Position numbers and translations under genes: made by a program. Shown here one piece after another: positions 24,650 to 32,694 of a DNA stretch of 32,694 nt. The notes below the pieces were generated by a model that did no database searches, was not told the origin of the DNA, and saw only the letters and a program-made list of their open reading frames with translations. Within the stretch, counting starts at the first letter, position 1. Each line of letters starts with the position of its first letter. This DNA is from Bacteroides sp. (lineage in GTDB: Bacteria; Bacteroidota; Bacteroidia; Bacteroidales; Muribaculaceae). The stretch spans positions 76,512-109,205 of the forward strand of contig JAAVCP010000008.1 of the NCBI GenBank assembly GCA_014802265.1, written 5' to 3'.

Positions 24650-26089
24650 TTAATGTTTTCTGAATGAAAGAATCAGTTTTGGAGCTGCCATATTAAATGC
24701 TGCGGAAATACCTGCATATAGGCCAAGGTACATGGCAATTCCACAGATTATTTTTATTATGTCTGAATCGAGATTAAGATAATGGAGTATAAGGGCAACT
24801 AAAACTCCTACTGAAACTGAAAGTAAAAAATTGGGTATGATGTCTTTCAGCTGTTTTGAATAGGAATAACCAAAATACCTGTTGGTGCAGTATAGATTCA
24901 TCATATAGGTTATTATGCTCATTCCCGCTATTGTCCACAACATAGGATATAATCCAAATGGCACTGACGCTAATATAAATATCAGGCCAACAACACGTTT
25001 TATGGTCTGAAGATTGAAGTAGAGCAGCCCGGCTCCGATAGCTCTAAAAATCTCCGTATTGGCCACGTTCACCGGGCTGAACATTCCCACTATGCATAAT
25101 ATTTGTAACATAGGAACCGACGGTTCCCATTTGTCAGTGAATAATCCGACAATCAGTGGATGTGCAATAACAATCAAGAGAACCATTATAGGGAAGGTAA
25201 TGTATGTGATTATCTTGATGTTTTTTCTTACCGCCTCAATATGTCGTTGCCTGTTATCTGCAATTGATGAATATATAGGGAATAGCACTTGCGACAATAC
25301 TGCGGATGTACCCTCCACAGGGACCTGTTCGAGTCGCTTTGCCTGTGAATAGTAGCCTAAATCTTTTACAGAGAAAACTTTACCGATGATAAACGACTGG
25401 ATGTTTAAATATATGGTATTACAAATACCCGAAAGGAATATATAAGAACCGAATTTAAACATCCCTTTAAATGCGGAACAGCTAAAGATCCATTGAGGAC
25501 GCCACTTTGACACATACCAAAGAAGTAAACACCCAACTATAGAATTCGCTATTGCCTGCCATACTAACCCCCATACGCCGTAGTCCAAAAGTACCAACGA
25601 AATACCTATAGCGGAGCCTACACTCGTGGCTATCAGATTCCTTATTGCAAGCGCTTTAAAGTCAAGTTGCTTAGTTAGCCTGGTTGTCTGGATTGTGCAC
25701 AGTGCATTGATAATAATTACGATGCCCTGAATCCTTAGTATCGGACTTAAAAGAGGATTATCAAAATACTTGCCGAGTTGTGGTGCAAATACGAATATTA
25801 AAGTGTAGAGGATAACTGCCACTCCGATATTCCAAAGGAAAACAGTACAATATTCAGTCTGTGTTATATCCTTTTTTTGAATCAGCGCTGATGAGAACCC
25901 GGATTCAGTAATAGAGTTTGCGATGGCTATAAAAACCGTTAATAACCCGATGAGACCATAATCTTCTGCGGATAGCTCACGTGCCAGGATGATGTTGGCT
26001 CCGAAAGCTATTATAAGGCTTCCGTATTTTTGGCATGCATTCCAAATCACAGCTTTCAGAGCCTTATGCCTTAGACTATCAGTCTTCAT
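24650..26089 (-). CDS. wzx: Wzx-type polysaccharide flippase (MOP superfamily)
   Basis: This 479-residue membrane protein has 12-14 hydrophobic segments, the usual number and length for PST-group MOP flippases. Its N-terminal part has the typical GSLIIAFGANIILARELSAEDYGLIGLLTVF and SGFSSALIQKKDIT sequences. Wzx moves undecaprenyl-linked repeat units from the cytoplasmic to the periplasmic side, where the EpsG-like polymerase (18479-19483) would join them. Together they define a Wzx/Wzy-dependent pathway. It sits between the cyclodeaminase-like gene (7 bases away) and the ATP-grasp gene. Substrate range cannot be inferred from sequence. Confidence 0.9.
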   Translation of the reverse strand: MKTDSLRHKALKAVIWNACQKYGSLIIAFGANIILARELSAEDYGLIGLLTVFIAIANSITESGFSSALIQKKDITQTEYCTVFLWNIGVAVILYTLIFVFAPQLGKYFDNPLLSPILRIQGIVIIINALCTIQTTRLTKQLDFKALAIRNLIATSVGSAIGISLVLLDYGVWGLVWQAIANSIVGCLLLWYVSKWRPQWIFSCSAFKGMFKFGSYIFLSGICNTIYLNIQSFIIGKVFSVKDLGYYSQAKRLEQVPVEGTSAVLSQVLFPIYSSIADNRQRHIEAVRKNIKIITYITFPIMVLLIVIAHPLIVGLFTDKWEPSVPMLQILCIVGMFSPVNVANTEIFRAIGAGLLYFNLQTIKRVVGLIFILASVPFGLYPMLWTIAGMSIITYMMNLYCTNRYFGYSYSKQLKDIIPNFLLSVSVGVLVALILHYLNLDSDIIKIICGIAMYLGLYAGISAAFNMAAPKLILSFRKH

Positions 26090-26096
26090 AAATAGT

Positions 26097-26996
26097 TTAG
26101 GATAAAGAATTTATTATTTTATAAGCAAAGAATATGTCATGAAGACCAATACCTACATTGTATGACAAAATACGTTCAAGATTGGATTCTCGCCCGGGGA
26201 TTTCGCCTAAGAGTATTTTGCCCAGTTCCCCGAATTTGCGGAACTGGCTGAAGTATTTAAATCCTTTCACATGTCCCTCATCATCGGCAAATACCTTGTC
26301 AAATATCGTATCACAATTCTGAAAGCCACGCGTGTGAACAGGTACAACAAGCACACCGGGCTTGAAGAGGGTAGTATCGTTTACAAGGATACCGTCGGCT
26401 TCAGTGATACAGGATACAACCACATCGGAGTCTGAGATGAGTTCTTCGATTGTATTGACAATAACGAAATTTCCATTTGGATAAGCTTTCTGATATTCAG
26501 ATATAATTTTTTCAGCCTGATCTTTGTATCGCTTCAGCTTTATTGTCATGGATGCATTGCGGTTGGTGGCCAGCAGGCAGTCAAGAGTAGCTCGCGCAAT
26601 TATTCCAAGCCCAATAAATCCATATATTTTAGTGTCTCGGGCCCGCAGTGTGTTGATGGCTAAAGCAGCTACAGCTCCCGTGCGCATAGCCGTAATCCTG
26701 TCAGCATTGATGAGTGAGGTCATTTCGCCGGTCAGAGTATCGAAAGTCATCAATTCGCTCTTAAGGGCCGGTTGATTCCCCTTTATCCTCGAAACCACTT
26801 TACACCCGAATGTATGATATTCTTCGGGTAGCATGCAAGGCATGGTATTGAAAAAGTCTATTCCCCGAGGATGAAGCGAGATTTTCGGAGGTAGCTGACA
26901 TCGGTCTTTAATCAGAAAAGCCTCATGAACCCAATTTACACATTCTGCGGCGTCAAGGCTCACTTTGGCCATTTCTTGGGAGGTGATTATGTGCAT
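26097..26996 (-). CDS. Ornithine cyclodeaminase/mu-crystallin family protein
   Basis: The 299-residue protein has the family dinucleotide-binding GFIGLGIIARATLDCLL (126-142), the preceding TAMRTGAVAALAIN block (102-115) and VVSCITEADG further on. The family includes ornithine cyclodeaminase, ketimine reductases, alanine dehydrogenase-like enzymes and SbnB-type opine-forming enzymes, all working on amino or imino groups with NAD(P)H. No ornithine or siderophore context is visible. It lies between the AEP-activation gene and wzx, separated from pntC by 98 bases. It may therefore make an unusual amino acid or N-alkylated amine for the glycan; that is inference. Its substrate cannot be named. Confidence 0.8.
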   Translation of the reverse strand: MHIITSQEMAKVSLDAAECVNWVHEAFLIKDRCQLPPKISLHPRGIDFFNTMPCMLPEEYHTFGCKVVSRIKGNQPALKSELMTFDTLTGEMTSLINADRITAMRTGAVAALAINTLRARDTKIYGFIGLGIIARATLDCLLATNRNASMTIKLKRYKDQAEKIISEYQKAYPNGNFVIVNTIEELISDSDVVVSCITEADGILVNDTTLFKPGVLVVPVHTRGFQNCDTIFDKVFADDEGHVKGFKYFSQFRKFGELGKILLGEIPGRESNLERILSYNVGIGLHDIFFAYKIINSLS

Positions 26997-27094
26997 GTCT
27001 AAAATATTTAATATGTTATAAAATTCACATCGTATCTACCTAATTGTGTCTCTCTGTTCTTCGTAAATAAATGATTAGCCGTTCACAAGGCACA

Positions 27095-27901
27095 TCATGC
27101 AATTTTGACGTGCTTCTCCGCAAACGCAAGATCTTCGAGGTCATCAATCTCGTACCATTGTAAGTCCGCCAATTTAAGGACGTACATGGGTACCATGCCT
27201 CGCTCTTGTATATGGCATAGGTGGGTACGGTCTATAGGTTGTGCTTTTATCGTTCCGTTGCTGTGACAACCCGTGGCAATATCCTCTATTTCAAATTCGT
27301 AACCACGCTTTAAATTATCCTTGCGGTGCGTCTCGTAATCCTCGATCATCCGTTGATAAAAACAATCCGAAATTTTGTGTATTCCGACTAATTCGCCATA
27401 AGGTTTTTCTCCGGTTTCCTTAATTAGTTTGTCCTTGTCAGTTGAGCACATAAGGAGATTAAAGTCCTTATCGACAGCAATATAGTATTGGTCCTGAAAT
27501 TTCGTAATTTCCGAAGCAAGCATAATATCTTCGTGAGAATCTGTCAGTAAACATTCCAGAGCTTTCGGGTCGTAGACGATATCTGATTCCAGCAGTAGGA
27601 AATCTCTACCGGCCACTGCGGTACGGCATCGGTAGAGTGTCTCCATACTGTTGGTATTCGCGAATTCCGGACTAAATACGGTCTTTATCTGGCTATATTT
27701 CTCTTGCAAAGCCTCATACCACTCTTTGTGGTATCCTGTACCTATAATAATATCACGGATACCGACTGACAATAGATTCTCGATGGATCGCTCGATCATG
27801 GGACGACCATTGAATTGGATAAACCCTTTGGGCATAGCGGCCGTCCGGTCGCCGAACCGCGTGCCTTTACCGGCCGCCATGATTACTGCAGTCTTAATCA
27901 T
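27095..27901 (-). CDS. pntC: Nucleotidyltransferase, candidate CTP:AEP cytidylyltransferase (PntC-like)
   Basis: This 268-residue NTP_transferase-fold protein has the MAAGKGTRFGDRTAAMPKGF signature (8-27), with Lys25 in PKG, and the metal-site LLLESDIVYD (102-111). The form resembles LicC-type CTP:phosphocholine and PntC-type CTP:aminoethylphosphonate cytidylyltransferases. It overlaps the AEP aminotransferase gene by 8 bases, directly following the enzyme that makes AEP, so CMP-AEP formation is the best supported role. In some organisms the equivalent domain is fused to the transaminase; here it is separate. A sugar-1-phosphate substrate is the alternative. Confidence 0.8.
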   Translation of the reverse strand: MIKTAVIMAAGKGTRFGDRTAAMPKGFIQFNGRPMIERSIENLLSVGIRDIIIGTGYHKEWYEALQEKYSQIKTVFSPEFANTNSMETLYRCRTAVAGRDFLLLESDIVYDPKALECLLTDSHEDIMLASEITKFQDQYYIAVDKDFNLLMCSTDKDKLIKETGEKPYGELVGIHKISDCFYQRMIEDYETHRKDNLKRGYEFEIEDIATGCHSNGTIKAQPIDRTHLCHIQERGMVPMYVLKLADLQWYEIDDLEDLAFAEKHVKIA

Positions 27902-29024
27902 TTTTTTTCAGATGTGTCTTAATACCGATGGAATTCAACGCCTCTTTAAATACTTTGAAAAATGCATGAATATCCTCTACATCAATTGCTCCAAACGAGC
28001 ATAGGCGGAAAGTATCGGTAGTGGAGATTTTGCCTGGATAGATTGTGAATCCCCTGTCATAGCAGTAGTCATGTACCTTCGTGAAATCCCACTTAGGGTC
28101 GTCTGGATATTTCACCGAGACAACAAGTCCTGATTCCTTATCTCGCGGTATGACATAATCCAACCCAAGGTTTGAGAGCCCGTTATGGATAGCCTCATTT
28201 ACCCTCTTATGACGAGCGAACTTGTTTTCCTCTCCCTCGTCTAAATATTCTTTTATAGCCTGTTTCAAAGCATACGCCGTCTGCACCGGAGGCGTGAAGT
28301 GCATCTCGCCTGTCCTCTCAAAGAAGTCATATTGGAGGAAGAGGTTGCAGTAATAGGAGCGTTTCGGATAATCCTTTGAACGTTCAATCATCTCCTTGTC
28401 TCCAATTATGAATGACAAGCCGCTCATCGCCATAAGACCCTTCTGTGCTGACGCCATACAGAAATCAACATTGTCCCTCTGGATATCAAACGGAATCATC
28501 CCCAAAGAAGACGTGGTGTCGACAACGAAGACCGCTCCATATCTGTGGGCTATGTCACCTATCTCCCTGATGGGGTTGAGCAACCCTGTGCCAGTCTCAT
28601 GGTGGGTAGTGTAGACCAATGCCACATCAGGATTTTCCATCAACACTCTGTCAACTTCTAACGGATCAGGAGTCTCGAATACCGAGAGTTTCATATCGAT
28701 ATGCGGTAATCCATAATATTGACATACCTCCACCGCACGGGTGCTGTAAGCGCCATTGTTTATAATGAGGACTTTCTTAGCTGCAGGAAGTAGCGAGTTG
28801 AGACATATGTCTATATTAATTGTCCCTGAGCCGCAGAACAGGACAGCAGTGTGCTTTGATTGGTCTCCGTGTACGATTCTGACTAAATCTGCCCGCAACT
28901 CGTTCATCAAGTTGGCGAACTCCTTCTCACGGGGACAGATGTCCGGGACTACCTGGGCCATCTTAACCGTGTCGGTTGTCGTCGCAGGCCCTGGATTCAG
29001 CAGTATATTCCTTTTGATATTCAT
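27894..29024 (-). CDS. aepZ: 2-aminoethylphosphonate aminotransferase
   Basis: The 376-residue fold-type I PLP enzyme starts RNILLNPGPATTTDTVK, typical of AEP:pyruvate transaminases (PhnW/AepZ). It has FCGSGTINID for the phosphate cup, VVDTTSSLGMIPFD, and the PLP-binding Lys195 in ASAQKGL. In the biosynthetic direction it aminates phosphonoacetaldehyde to 2-aminoethylphosphonate. It overlaps aepY by 4 bases (ATGA) and pntC by 8 bases, so the three are translationally coupled and the enzyme acts in synthesis, not in phosphonate breakdown; no phosphonatase gene is present. Confidence 0.93.
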   Translation of the reverse strand: MNIKRNILLNPGPATTTDTVKMAQVVPDICPREKEFANLMNELRADLVRIVHGDQSKHTAVLFCGSGTINIDICLNSLLPAAKKVLIINNGAYSTRAVEVCQYYGLPHIDMKLSVFETPDPLEVDRVLMENPDVALVYTTHHETGTGLLNPIREIGDIAHRYGAVFVVDTTSSLGMIPFDIQRDNVDFCMASAQKGLMAMSGLSFIIGDKEMIERSKDYPKRSYYCNLFLQYDFFERTGEMHFTPPVQTAYALKQAIKEYLDEGEENKFARHKRVNEAIHNGLSNLGLDYVIPRDKESGLVVSVKYPDDPKWDFTKVHDYCYDRGFTIYPGKISTTDTFRLCSFGAIDVEDIHAFFKVFKEALNSIGIKTHLKKND

Positions 29025-30148
29025 AGTCCTAAAAAATTCATGAAGGCTTCCTTATTTTCAATGGGTGAGGTTTTGGGGCGTCCTAGATCTTCTCGTGAGT
29101 TTATACCGACTTTTATTTCAATCAGTGTAGGACCATTCTGATTCTGGGTACTCCTTAAAGCGGATATGATATCATCCTGATTGTTGACACTCCATACATG
29201 ACTGTATCCACAAGCCTTTGCAACGGATGGAATATCTATTCCAAATCCAAGTGTGGGCTGTCCTCCTACCGACTCATGCGCGCCGTTATTGAACACTATG
29301 TGGATATAGTTTCTCGGAGCTAAATGCCCGATATTACTGATGGATCCCATGTGCATGATGAAAGCACCGTCGCCGTCAAAGCAGAATACATGACGATCAG
29401 GTTTGGCAAGTGCGATACCGAGGGCTATAGAGGAAGAATGCCCCATTGAACCCACCGTAAGGAAATCCGATTCATGGGATTGGTTCAGCTCGTCCCTGTA
29501 TTCATAAAGCTCACGTGAGAGCTTCCCGGTTGTGGAGACGATAATTGAATCGGCAGGTATTGAGCTGACAACACATTTCATCGCCTCCTCACGGCATATA
29601 GGATTGTCATTTACAACTTTTGTCTGTAGCTTATAGGGACCGAACGTTCCTTTCTTTATCAGTAAAGCGTGAGGTTTATGAGTTTTCTTGCAGTCGGTCA
29701 CCAACATACCAAGTTGTGAGACAACTGTTGTGTCGTCATCTGCAAGGATCAGATATGGTATCTGCATAGCTTTGAGCAGAGCTTCCGTAACCTCACCCTG
29801 TTTTATATGCTGGGGTTCATCATGAACACCCGGTTCTCCTCTCCATCCAATCATAACTAGCATAGGTATGGAATAGACTTTCTCATCTGCAAGTGATAGT
29901 AGAGGATTAACTGCATTACCTATGCCGGAATTCTGCATATAGACAAGGGGTAGTTGTCTTGTCGCAAGATAATGTCCGGCTGCCACTCCAACAGCAGAAC
30001 CTTCGTTGGCAGTAATCAGGTTACAATCAGAAGGCACATTATCGGTGATATAAGCGCAGACATTCTTCAGCAGTGAGTCAGGAACACCGGCGAAGAAATT
30101 CACTCCGTTAGCGCGGAGTGTCTCAATGAATAACTCGGTAGAAACCAT
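29021..30148 (-). CDS. aepY: Phosphonopyruvate decarboxylase
   Basis: This 375-residue thiamine-diphosphate enzyme pulls the unfavourable PEP mutase equilibrium forward by decarboxylating phosphonopyruvate to phosphonoacetaldehyde. The cofactor-activating Glu49 lies in ITANEGSAVG, and the ThDP/metal motif is FDGDGAFIMHMG (257-268) followed by HIVFNNGAHES. GWRGEPGVHDEPQH (101-114) is characteristic of the phosphonopyruvate branch versus the sulfopyruvate one. Length matches the Bacteroides fragilis enzyme class. It lies 5 bases after aepX and overlaps aepZ. Confidence 0.94.
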   Translation of the reverse strand: MVSTELFIETLRANGVNFFAGVPDSLLKNVCAYITDNVPSDCNLITANEGSAVGVAAGHYLATRQLPLVYMQNSGIGNAVNPLLSLADEKVYSIPMLVMIGWRGEPGVHDEPQHIKQGEVTEALLKAMQIPYLILADDDTTVVSQLGMLVTDCKKTHKPHALLIKKGTFGPYKLQTKVVNDNPICREEAMKCVVSSIPADSIIVSTTGKLSRELYEYRDELNQSHESDFLTVGSMGHSSSIALGIALAKPDRHVFCFDGDGAFIMHMGSISNIGHLAPRNYIHIVFNNGAHESVGGQPTLGFGIDIPSVAKACGYSHVWSVNNQDDIISALRSTQNQNGPTLIEIKVGINSREDLGRPKTSPIENKEAFMNFLGL

Positions 30149-30153
30149 AGTAT

Positions 30154-31458
30154 TTATTTTGTTCCGGGGATAAGTTCGAGAATTTCCTTGATCGGCATAC
30201 AGAGGGGGGATGCCTCTTTTGCTCGCTCGTTTACAAGAATTGTCTCAGCTGCCTTTTTCATAGCAGGATATGCTGCACGTAGCATATGGTTGGCATAGAT
30301 CACTATATTAGCCCCCCATTCCGCAAGTTCCTTCTCATATACATGATTGTATGTTGTGGGTACAACCACAATAGGAACTTTGGGATGTTTCTTGCGGAAT
30401 TCAATTATAAACTCCTTGATATCCTCGCCACTTTTATCCTTGCTGTGTATCATGATACCGTCAGCTCCGGCATCTACGTATGCGAAGCCACGTTCAAGTG
30501 CATCCGAGACTGGTTTGCCGGCAATCAGGCTTTCGATACGGGCGATGATCATGAAATCTTTTGTGACCTGAGCATTTTTACCTGCACGTATTTTCTCGCA
30601 GAAATGTTCGATGGAGTCCTGAGTCTGGATAGCATCCGTGCCGAAAAGAGAGTTCTTCTTTAGTCCTATCTTATCCTCGATAATGACTGCGGATATACCG
30701 TGCCTCTCAAGCGTACGCACGGTAAACACAAAGTGCTCGATCTTTCCACCTGTATCGCCATCGAAGATGATGGGTTTGGTAGTGCATTCAAGGATATTAT
30801 TCAGGTCCTGAAGGCGCGTTGTAAGATCGACAGCTTCAATGTCAGGTTTACCTTTGGAGGTGGAATCAGTAAGTGAACTTGACCACATACCGTCAAACGC
30901 CTTGCGCTTTCCACCTTCCTCTACCTCAAGATTCTCGATTATAAGACCGCAAAGACCGTCGTGAGCTTCCATTATACGCACTATTGGTTTAGCTTCAAGA
31001 AGACGACGAAGGCGTTTCATGCGAACTTCTGGAGTGGTTCCCAAGCCCTTGGTTTCTTCCACTAAGCCTGTCGAGTTGATCCCTTTGGTATATGGAACTT
31101 CAATAACTTTCCCTCCAATTTCCTCCATAACTTTGTAAACTTCATCGCGAAGTTCACTAGCGCTTCCTGTCCTCCAATCATCACCATGAATAATGAAATC
31201 AGGTTTTAACTTTTTGAGGTTTGGAATGTATGTCCATTCGTCTTGAGATACGACCTCGGAAACTCCCTTGATGTTTTCAACTACCTGCTTCCGCTGCTCA
31301 TACGTCAAAAAAGGAAGCCTTTTATGTTCTGAAACAGCTTTGTCGGTGTATAATCCGATGATGACATCACCATATTTAGCACCTTCATTTATAATGTTTA
31401 TTAGACCTGGGTGCATAATATCTGCAACCATGCCTAAATATACTTTTTTGTTCGCCAT
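30154..31458 (-). CDS. aepX: Phosphoenolpyruvate phosphomutase with N-terminal nucleotidyltransferase-like domain
   Basis: The 434-residue protein joins two domains. Residues 1-about 130 are cytidylyltransferase-like (YLGMVADIMHPGLINII...LKPDFIIHGDDW). Residues about 145-434 are PEP mutase, with FDGDTGG (232-238) for metal binding, the hallmark EDKIGLKKNS (261-270), ARIES and PTTYNH. PEP mutase forms the carbon-phosphorus bond by rearranging phosphoenolpyruvate to phosphonopyruvate. In the N-terminal domain the catalytic HxGH is altered to HPGL (codon 31402-31404), so that domain may not catalyse nucleotidyl transfer. It is the first gene of the aep block, 20 bases after the rmlB remnant. Confidence 0.95.
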   Translation of the reverse strand: MANKKVYLGMVADIMHPGLINIINEGAKYGDVIIGLYTDKAVSEHKRLPFLTYEQRKQVVENIKGVSEVVSQDEWTYIPNLKKLKPDFIIHGDDWRTGSASELRDEVYKVMEEIGGKVIEVPYTKGINSTGLVEETKGLGTTPEVRMKRLRRLLEAKPIVRIMEAHDGLCGLIIENLEVEEGGKRKAFDGMWSSSLTDSTSKGKPDIEAVDLTTRLQDLNNILECTTKPIIFDGDTGGKIEHFVFTVRTLERHGISAVIIEDKIGLKKNSLFGTDAIQTQDSIEHFCEKIRAGKNAQVTKDFMIIARIESLIAGKPVSDALERGFAYVDAGADGIMIHSKDKSGEDIKEFIIEFRKKHPKVPIVVVPTTYNHVYEKELAEWGANIVIYANHMLRAAYPAMKKAAETILVNERAKEASPLCMPIKEILELIPGTK

Positions 31459-31478
31459 ATGTCGTGAATGATTTTTTA

Positions 31479-32510
31479 TTACCTTACGTGTGTATTATAC
31501 ATTTCTTCGTAGTAACGTTCGTAGTTGCCGGAGGTGATGTTGTCCATCCAGTCCTGGTGGTCGAGGTACCAGCGGACGGTCTTCTCGATGCCTTCTTCGA
31601 ACTGGAGAGAGGGTTCCCAGCCGAGTTCACTCTGGAGTTTGCGGGAGTCGATGGCGTAGCGCATGTCGTGGCCGAGGCGGTCAGTGACGTATGTTATCAG
31701 TTTTTCGCTTTGTCCTTCGGGATTATCGAGCAAGCGGTCGACGGTCTTGATTATAATCTTGATGAGGTCGATGTTTTTCCACTCGTTGAAGCCTCCTATG
31801 TTGTAGGTCTCGGCAACCTTGCCTTCATGGAAAATCATGTCGATGGCACGGGCGTGGTCCTCGACAAACAGCCAGTCGCGCACGTTCTCACCCTTGCCGT
31901 AGACAGGAAGGGGCTTACCGTGACGGATGTTGTTAATGAAAAGGGGGATTAGCTTTTCGGGGAACTGGTATGGACCGTAGTTGTTGGAGCAGTTGGTCAC
32001 GAGTGTCGGCATGTCGTAGGTGTCGTGATAGGCACGTACAAAATGGTCACTTGATGCCTTTGATGCTGAGTATGGAGAGTGGGGATTGTATTTGGTGGTT
32101 TCGAGGAAGAACTCAGTGCCGTAGACCATGTCATCGTTGCTCGATGCCTTCGTGGTGAACGGCGGCTCGATTCCCTCCGGATGTGTCAGCTCCAACGTAC
32201 CGTAAACCTTATCGGTGGAGATATGGTAGAAGAGCTTCCCCTCGTATTTCTCGGGTAGAGACTCCCAGTATTCCTTGGCGGCTTGAAGCAGTGCTAACGT
32301 ACCCATGACGTTGGTATGTGCGAAGGTGAAGGGGTCACGGATGGAACGGTCAACGTGGCTCTCGGCGGCGAGGTGAATGATGCCGTCAATTTTGTATTCT
32401 TTCACTATGCGGCGCATCTCGTCGAGATCTGTGATGTCGGCGCGGACGAAGGTGTAGTTAGGACAGTCCTTGATATCCTTGCGGTTGGCGAGGTTGCGAA
32501 GCGGATTCTC
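31479..32510 (-). pseudogene. rmlB: 5'-truncated dTDP-glucose 4,6-dehydratase gene
   Basis: The frame open from 32510 reads ENPLRNLANRKDIKDCPN, then FVRADITDLDEMRRIV, HLAAESHVDRSIRDP and a complete Bacteroides-type RmlB body with PYSASKASSDH, YGPYQFPEKLIPLFI, VRDWLFVEDHARAID and GHDMRYAIDS. Immediately upstream is an in-frame TGA (32511-32513), and sequence beyond it is unrelated, so about 45-50 N-terminal residues including the NAD-binding GxxGxxG are missing. An ATG at 32417 could only start a protein without a cofactor site. In addition the catalytic TDE is TDK (AAG, 32208-32210). It probably makes no active enzyme. It is more G+C-rich than the aep genes after it. Confidence 0.75.
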
Positions 32511-32692
32511 TCACCGTTTGCGGTGGTGAATACTGTGTAGCCGTCTTCCCGGGGTTGTCCTGAAAGGTTATATGCCTTGCAGAACTTTGACATGGCAGTG
32601 GTATCCGGCTCGTCAATCAGACGGGCGGCAAGGTAGATGGGACTGTCAATTTGTATTTTCTGTGAGAAGGCGGGTAAGATGGAGATGATGAG
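32405..32692 (-). CDS. Partial unknown exported-protein frame joined to rmlB
   Basis: A frame open from the window edge reads LIISILPAFSQKIQID, which looks like the end of a signal peptide. It continues with plausible protein sequence (YLAARLIDEPDTT, YNLSGQPREDGY, TVFTTANGERIRF) to about 32498. From there the DNA is rmlB and this frame turns into out-of-frame rmlB sequence, ending at 32405. The start lies outside the window. I do not recognise a family. It appears to be the 5' part of a small secreted protein gene cut off by fusion to the rmlB fragment. A sequencing or assembly chimera would look the same. Confidence 0.45.
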   Translation of the reverse strand, partial: LIISILPAFSQKIQIDSPIYLAARLIDEPDTTAMSKFCKAYNLSGQPREDGYTVFTTANGERIRFATSPTARISRTVLTTPSSAPTSQISTRCAA

Positions 32693-32694
32693 AA

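Noticed and set aside
31464..31952. A 162-residue plus-strand open frame rich in Val, Asp and Ala.
   Set aside because: Antisense to the conserved rmlB body, a common artefact of G+C-rich genes; no family resemblance.

Overview
The window is a tightly packed bacterial chromosome segment in which every gene I can support reads leftward (minus strand). It fits a gut Bacteroidales, most likely a Muribaculaceae-type organism. The evidence is two promoters with the Bacteroidetes -7 motif TAnnTTTG, Bacteroides-style RmlB and aminoethylphosphonate (AEP) enzymes, lipoproteins with a Cys followed by acidic or polar residues, and few Shine-Dalgarno sites. The family assignment is an inference; I have no marker gene to fix it.

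Layout from left to right. (1) 1-1.2 kb: a putative terminator hairpin and the housekeeping GTPase ychF with its own promoter. (2) 1.3-10.3 kb: a seven-gene operon read from a promoter near 10.28 kb. Its order is outer-membrane porin, imelysin-type lipoprotein, di-heme DUF1111-type lipoprotein, second porin, mono-heme lipoprotein, a Rid-fold/chorismatase-like protein, and a fused ResB-CcsA cytochrome c assembly factor. It looks like a cell-surface heme-protein system, perhaps for iron, carried with its own heme-attachment machinery. (3) 10.36-10.78 kb: the only long stretch without an obvious gene. It holds a terminator, two other strong inverted repeats, an imperfect direct repeat and a possible 49-residue ORF. 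(4) 10.8-31.5 kb: a surface polysaccharide operon of about 20 genes, all leftward. (5) 31.5-32.7 kb: an rmlB gene that has lost its 5' end and is joined to an unrelated reading frame at the window edge.

How the polysaccharide genes fit together. aepX-aepY-aepZ convert phosphoenolpyruvate to 2-aminoethylphosphonate. A separate nucleotidyltransferase (PntC-like) would activate it as CMP-AEP, and a LicD-family protein would transfer it to a glycan. fnlA plus an RmlD-type reductase plus a WecB-type 2-epimerase should make a UDP-6-deoxy-L-HexNAc, either L-QuiNAc or L-FucNAc. WbuB and two other glycosyltransferases, a WbpL-type initiating transferase with a sugar-nucleotide reductase, Wzx and an EpsG-type Wzy would build, flip and polymerise the repeat unit. 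Two sugar-transfer-associated ATP-grasp proteins, one decayed ATP-grasp copy and an ornithine-cyclodeaminase/mu-crystallin homologue are the least explained members. Together they hint at a further tailoring of the phosphonate or of an amino substituent. The predicted product is an AEP-bearing, possibly zwitterionic, capsule or O-antigen-like glycan.
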